From: DASSUC01 sp035649895 | GTDB taxonomy: Bacteria > Actinomycetota > Actinomycetes > Mycobacteriales > Micromonosporaceae | Length of the DNA stretch: 15,092 nucleotides | Assembly: GCA_035649895.1 (NCBI GenBank) | Contig: DASRIS010000148.1 | Coordinates: 1-15,092 of the forward strand | Reading direction: 5' to 3' | Part shown: in pieces, positions 14,595 to 15,092 of the stretch | Layout: every line of letters starts with the position of its first letter | Numbering within the stretch: the stretch's first letter is position 1 | The notes under the pieces: model-generated | What the model was told of the DNA's origin: nothing | The model's input: the letters and a program-made list of their open reading frames with translations, nothing else | Databases searched by the model: none | Made by a program: the position numbers and the translations under genes

Positions 14595-15092
14595 CTAGAA
14601 GACGAGCCTTGGCGGGCTCGGCTCGCTCTCGTTCCACAGCCGGTCCAGGCCCGATACGTAGTACGTGTACCGCCGCCCGGGCTGGGCCGTGGAGTCCACG
14701 AACGACTGCGGCCCGGCACCGGTGGCCCGTACCGTCGCCAGCAGGTGGGCCGCGTCGGCGAAGCCACACGGGTCAGCGCCCTCCTGCGGAGCGAGCCCGT
14801 CGAAGCGGTAGACGGCGTACCCGGTCGGCTCGCCGAACGGCGGCGCCACCTCCGCGGCGGTCGGCCGCCAGGTCAGCCGTACCGCCCCGGTGCTTTCCCG
14901 TTCCGCGTCCGTGACCACCGGGTGCACCAGCGGGCTCGCCGGCAGGTGCGGCATCGCCGGCACCAGGGCCGGCCGCGAGTAGTGCGCGGCGGCGTAGATG
15001 TCGGTGGCGCCGAGCTTGTTCGCCCGCACCTGGACCGCGCTGAAGTGCACGTTGCCGAGCACCTGCGGGTAGGCGCGGTTGAAGGTCAGGTG
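14595..15092 (-). CDS. GHL10-type glycosyl hydrolase, C-terminal part
   Basis: The frame is open to the right edge; 165 C-terminal residues are visible, beginning HLTFNRAYPQVLGNVHFSAV and ending ESEPSPPRLVF with a TAG at 14597-14595. The first ~50 residues, including NVHFSAVQVRANKLGATDIY and YSRPALVPAMPHL, resemble the end of the glycosyl-hydrolase-like 10 (family 10-like, DUF187-type) barrel, where a similar FS...Y...PAL.P.M pattern closes the domain. The rest (VRLTWRPTA, GYAVYRFDG, FVDSTAQPGRRYTYYVSGLD) looks like a fibronectin type III-like beta-sandwich. The full protein is probably an extracellular polysaccharide- or peptidoglycan-acting enzyme, but its catalytic residues and any signal peptide are outside the window. 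A GTG at 15062 lies inside the conserved domain and is not the start. Confidence 0.75.
   Translation of the reverse strand, partial: HLTFNRAYPQVLGNVHFSAVQVRANKLGATDIYAAAHYSRPALVPAMPHLPASPLVHPVVTDAERESTGAVRLTWRPTAAEVAPPFGEPTGYAVYRFDGLAPQEGADPCGFADAAHLLATVRATGAGPQSFVDSTAQPGRRYTYYVSGLDRLWNESEPSPPRLVF

Overview
The window is very GC-rich (most genes look above 70% G+C by eye), has GTG starts, ATGA/GTGA stop-start overlaps and many long antisense shadow frames. Protein types point to a filamentous actinomycete: a hemA-hemC-cobA/hemD-hemB cluster, an FmdB zinc ribbon with a Cys-rich tail, a cyclase-STAND regulator, a Streptomyces-type secreted phospholipase A2 and a GHL10-type glycosidase. Micromonosporaceae or Streptomyces relatives are plausible; the genus cannot be fixed from the sequence alone.

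Region 1-4559 (+ strand) is a tightly coupled tetrapyrrole operon. The 3' part of hemA (glutamyl-tRNA reductase) is followed by hemC, a cobA-like/hemD fusion and hemB, each overlapping the previous stop by 4 bases. Together they take glutamyl-tRNA to uroporphyrinogen III, apart from the hemL aminotransferase step, which is not in the window. The methyltransferase half of the fusion lacks several canonical SUMT residues, and HemB has a Cys-Asp-Cys metal motif intermediate between the zinc and magnesium types.

Region 4583-7871 (- strand) holds one large gene of about 1032 codons for a NACHT-type STAND NTPase. It is convergent with hemB, only 23 bp away, and visibly less GC-rich than its neighbours (about 60% in sampled lines). 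Its order is an N-terminal helical domain, NACHT (Walker A GQPGSGKS, Walker B LLDGFDEL), then a large C-terminal region with no recognisable repeats. It is the best candidate in the window for an immune or defence function, probably acting as a single gene. That role is inferred from family membership.

Region 7872-10146 (- strand) carries a tandem-GNAT acetyltransferase and a membrane-anchored lytic transglycosylase. The transglycosylase has a 9-residue Ala/Thr/Glu repeat before its membrane segment. A stem-loop overlaps its stop codon.

Region 10147-11089 has two non-coding gaps around fmdB. They contain a 17-18 bp imperfect inverted repeat beside an extended -10 promoter, a perfect 8-1-8 dyad upstream of a probably leaderless fmdB, and a good TTGACC-16-TATGAT promoter for the next gene.

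Region 11090-13789 (+) is an 899-residue class III cyclase/STAND ATPase/helical-repeat regulator without a LuxR-type helix-turn-helix. Its cyclase active site is altered. A GC-rich stem-loop separates it from a convergent, secreted phospholipase A2 with intact catalytic and calcium residues. The window ends inside a GHL10-like glycosyl hydrolase gene with a fibronectin-like C-terminus.
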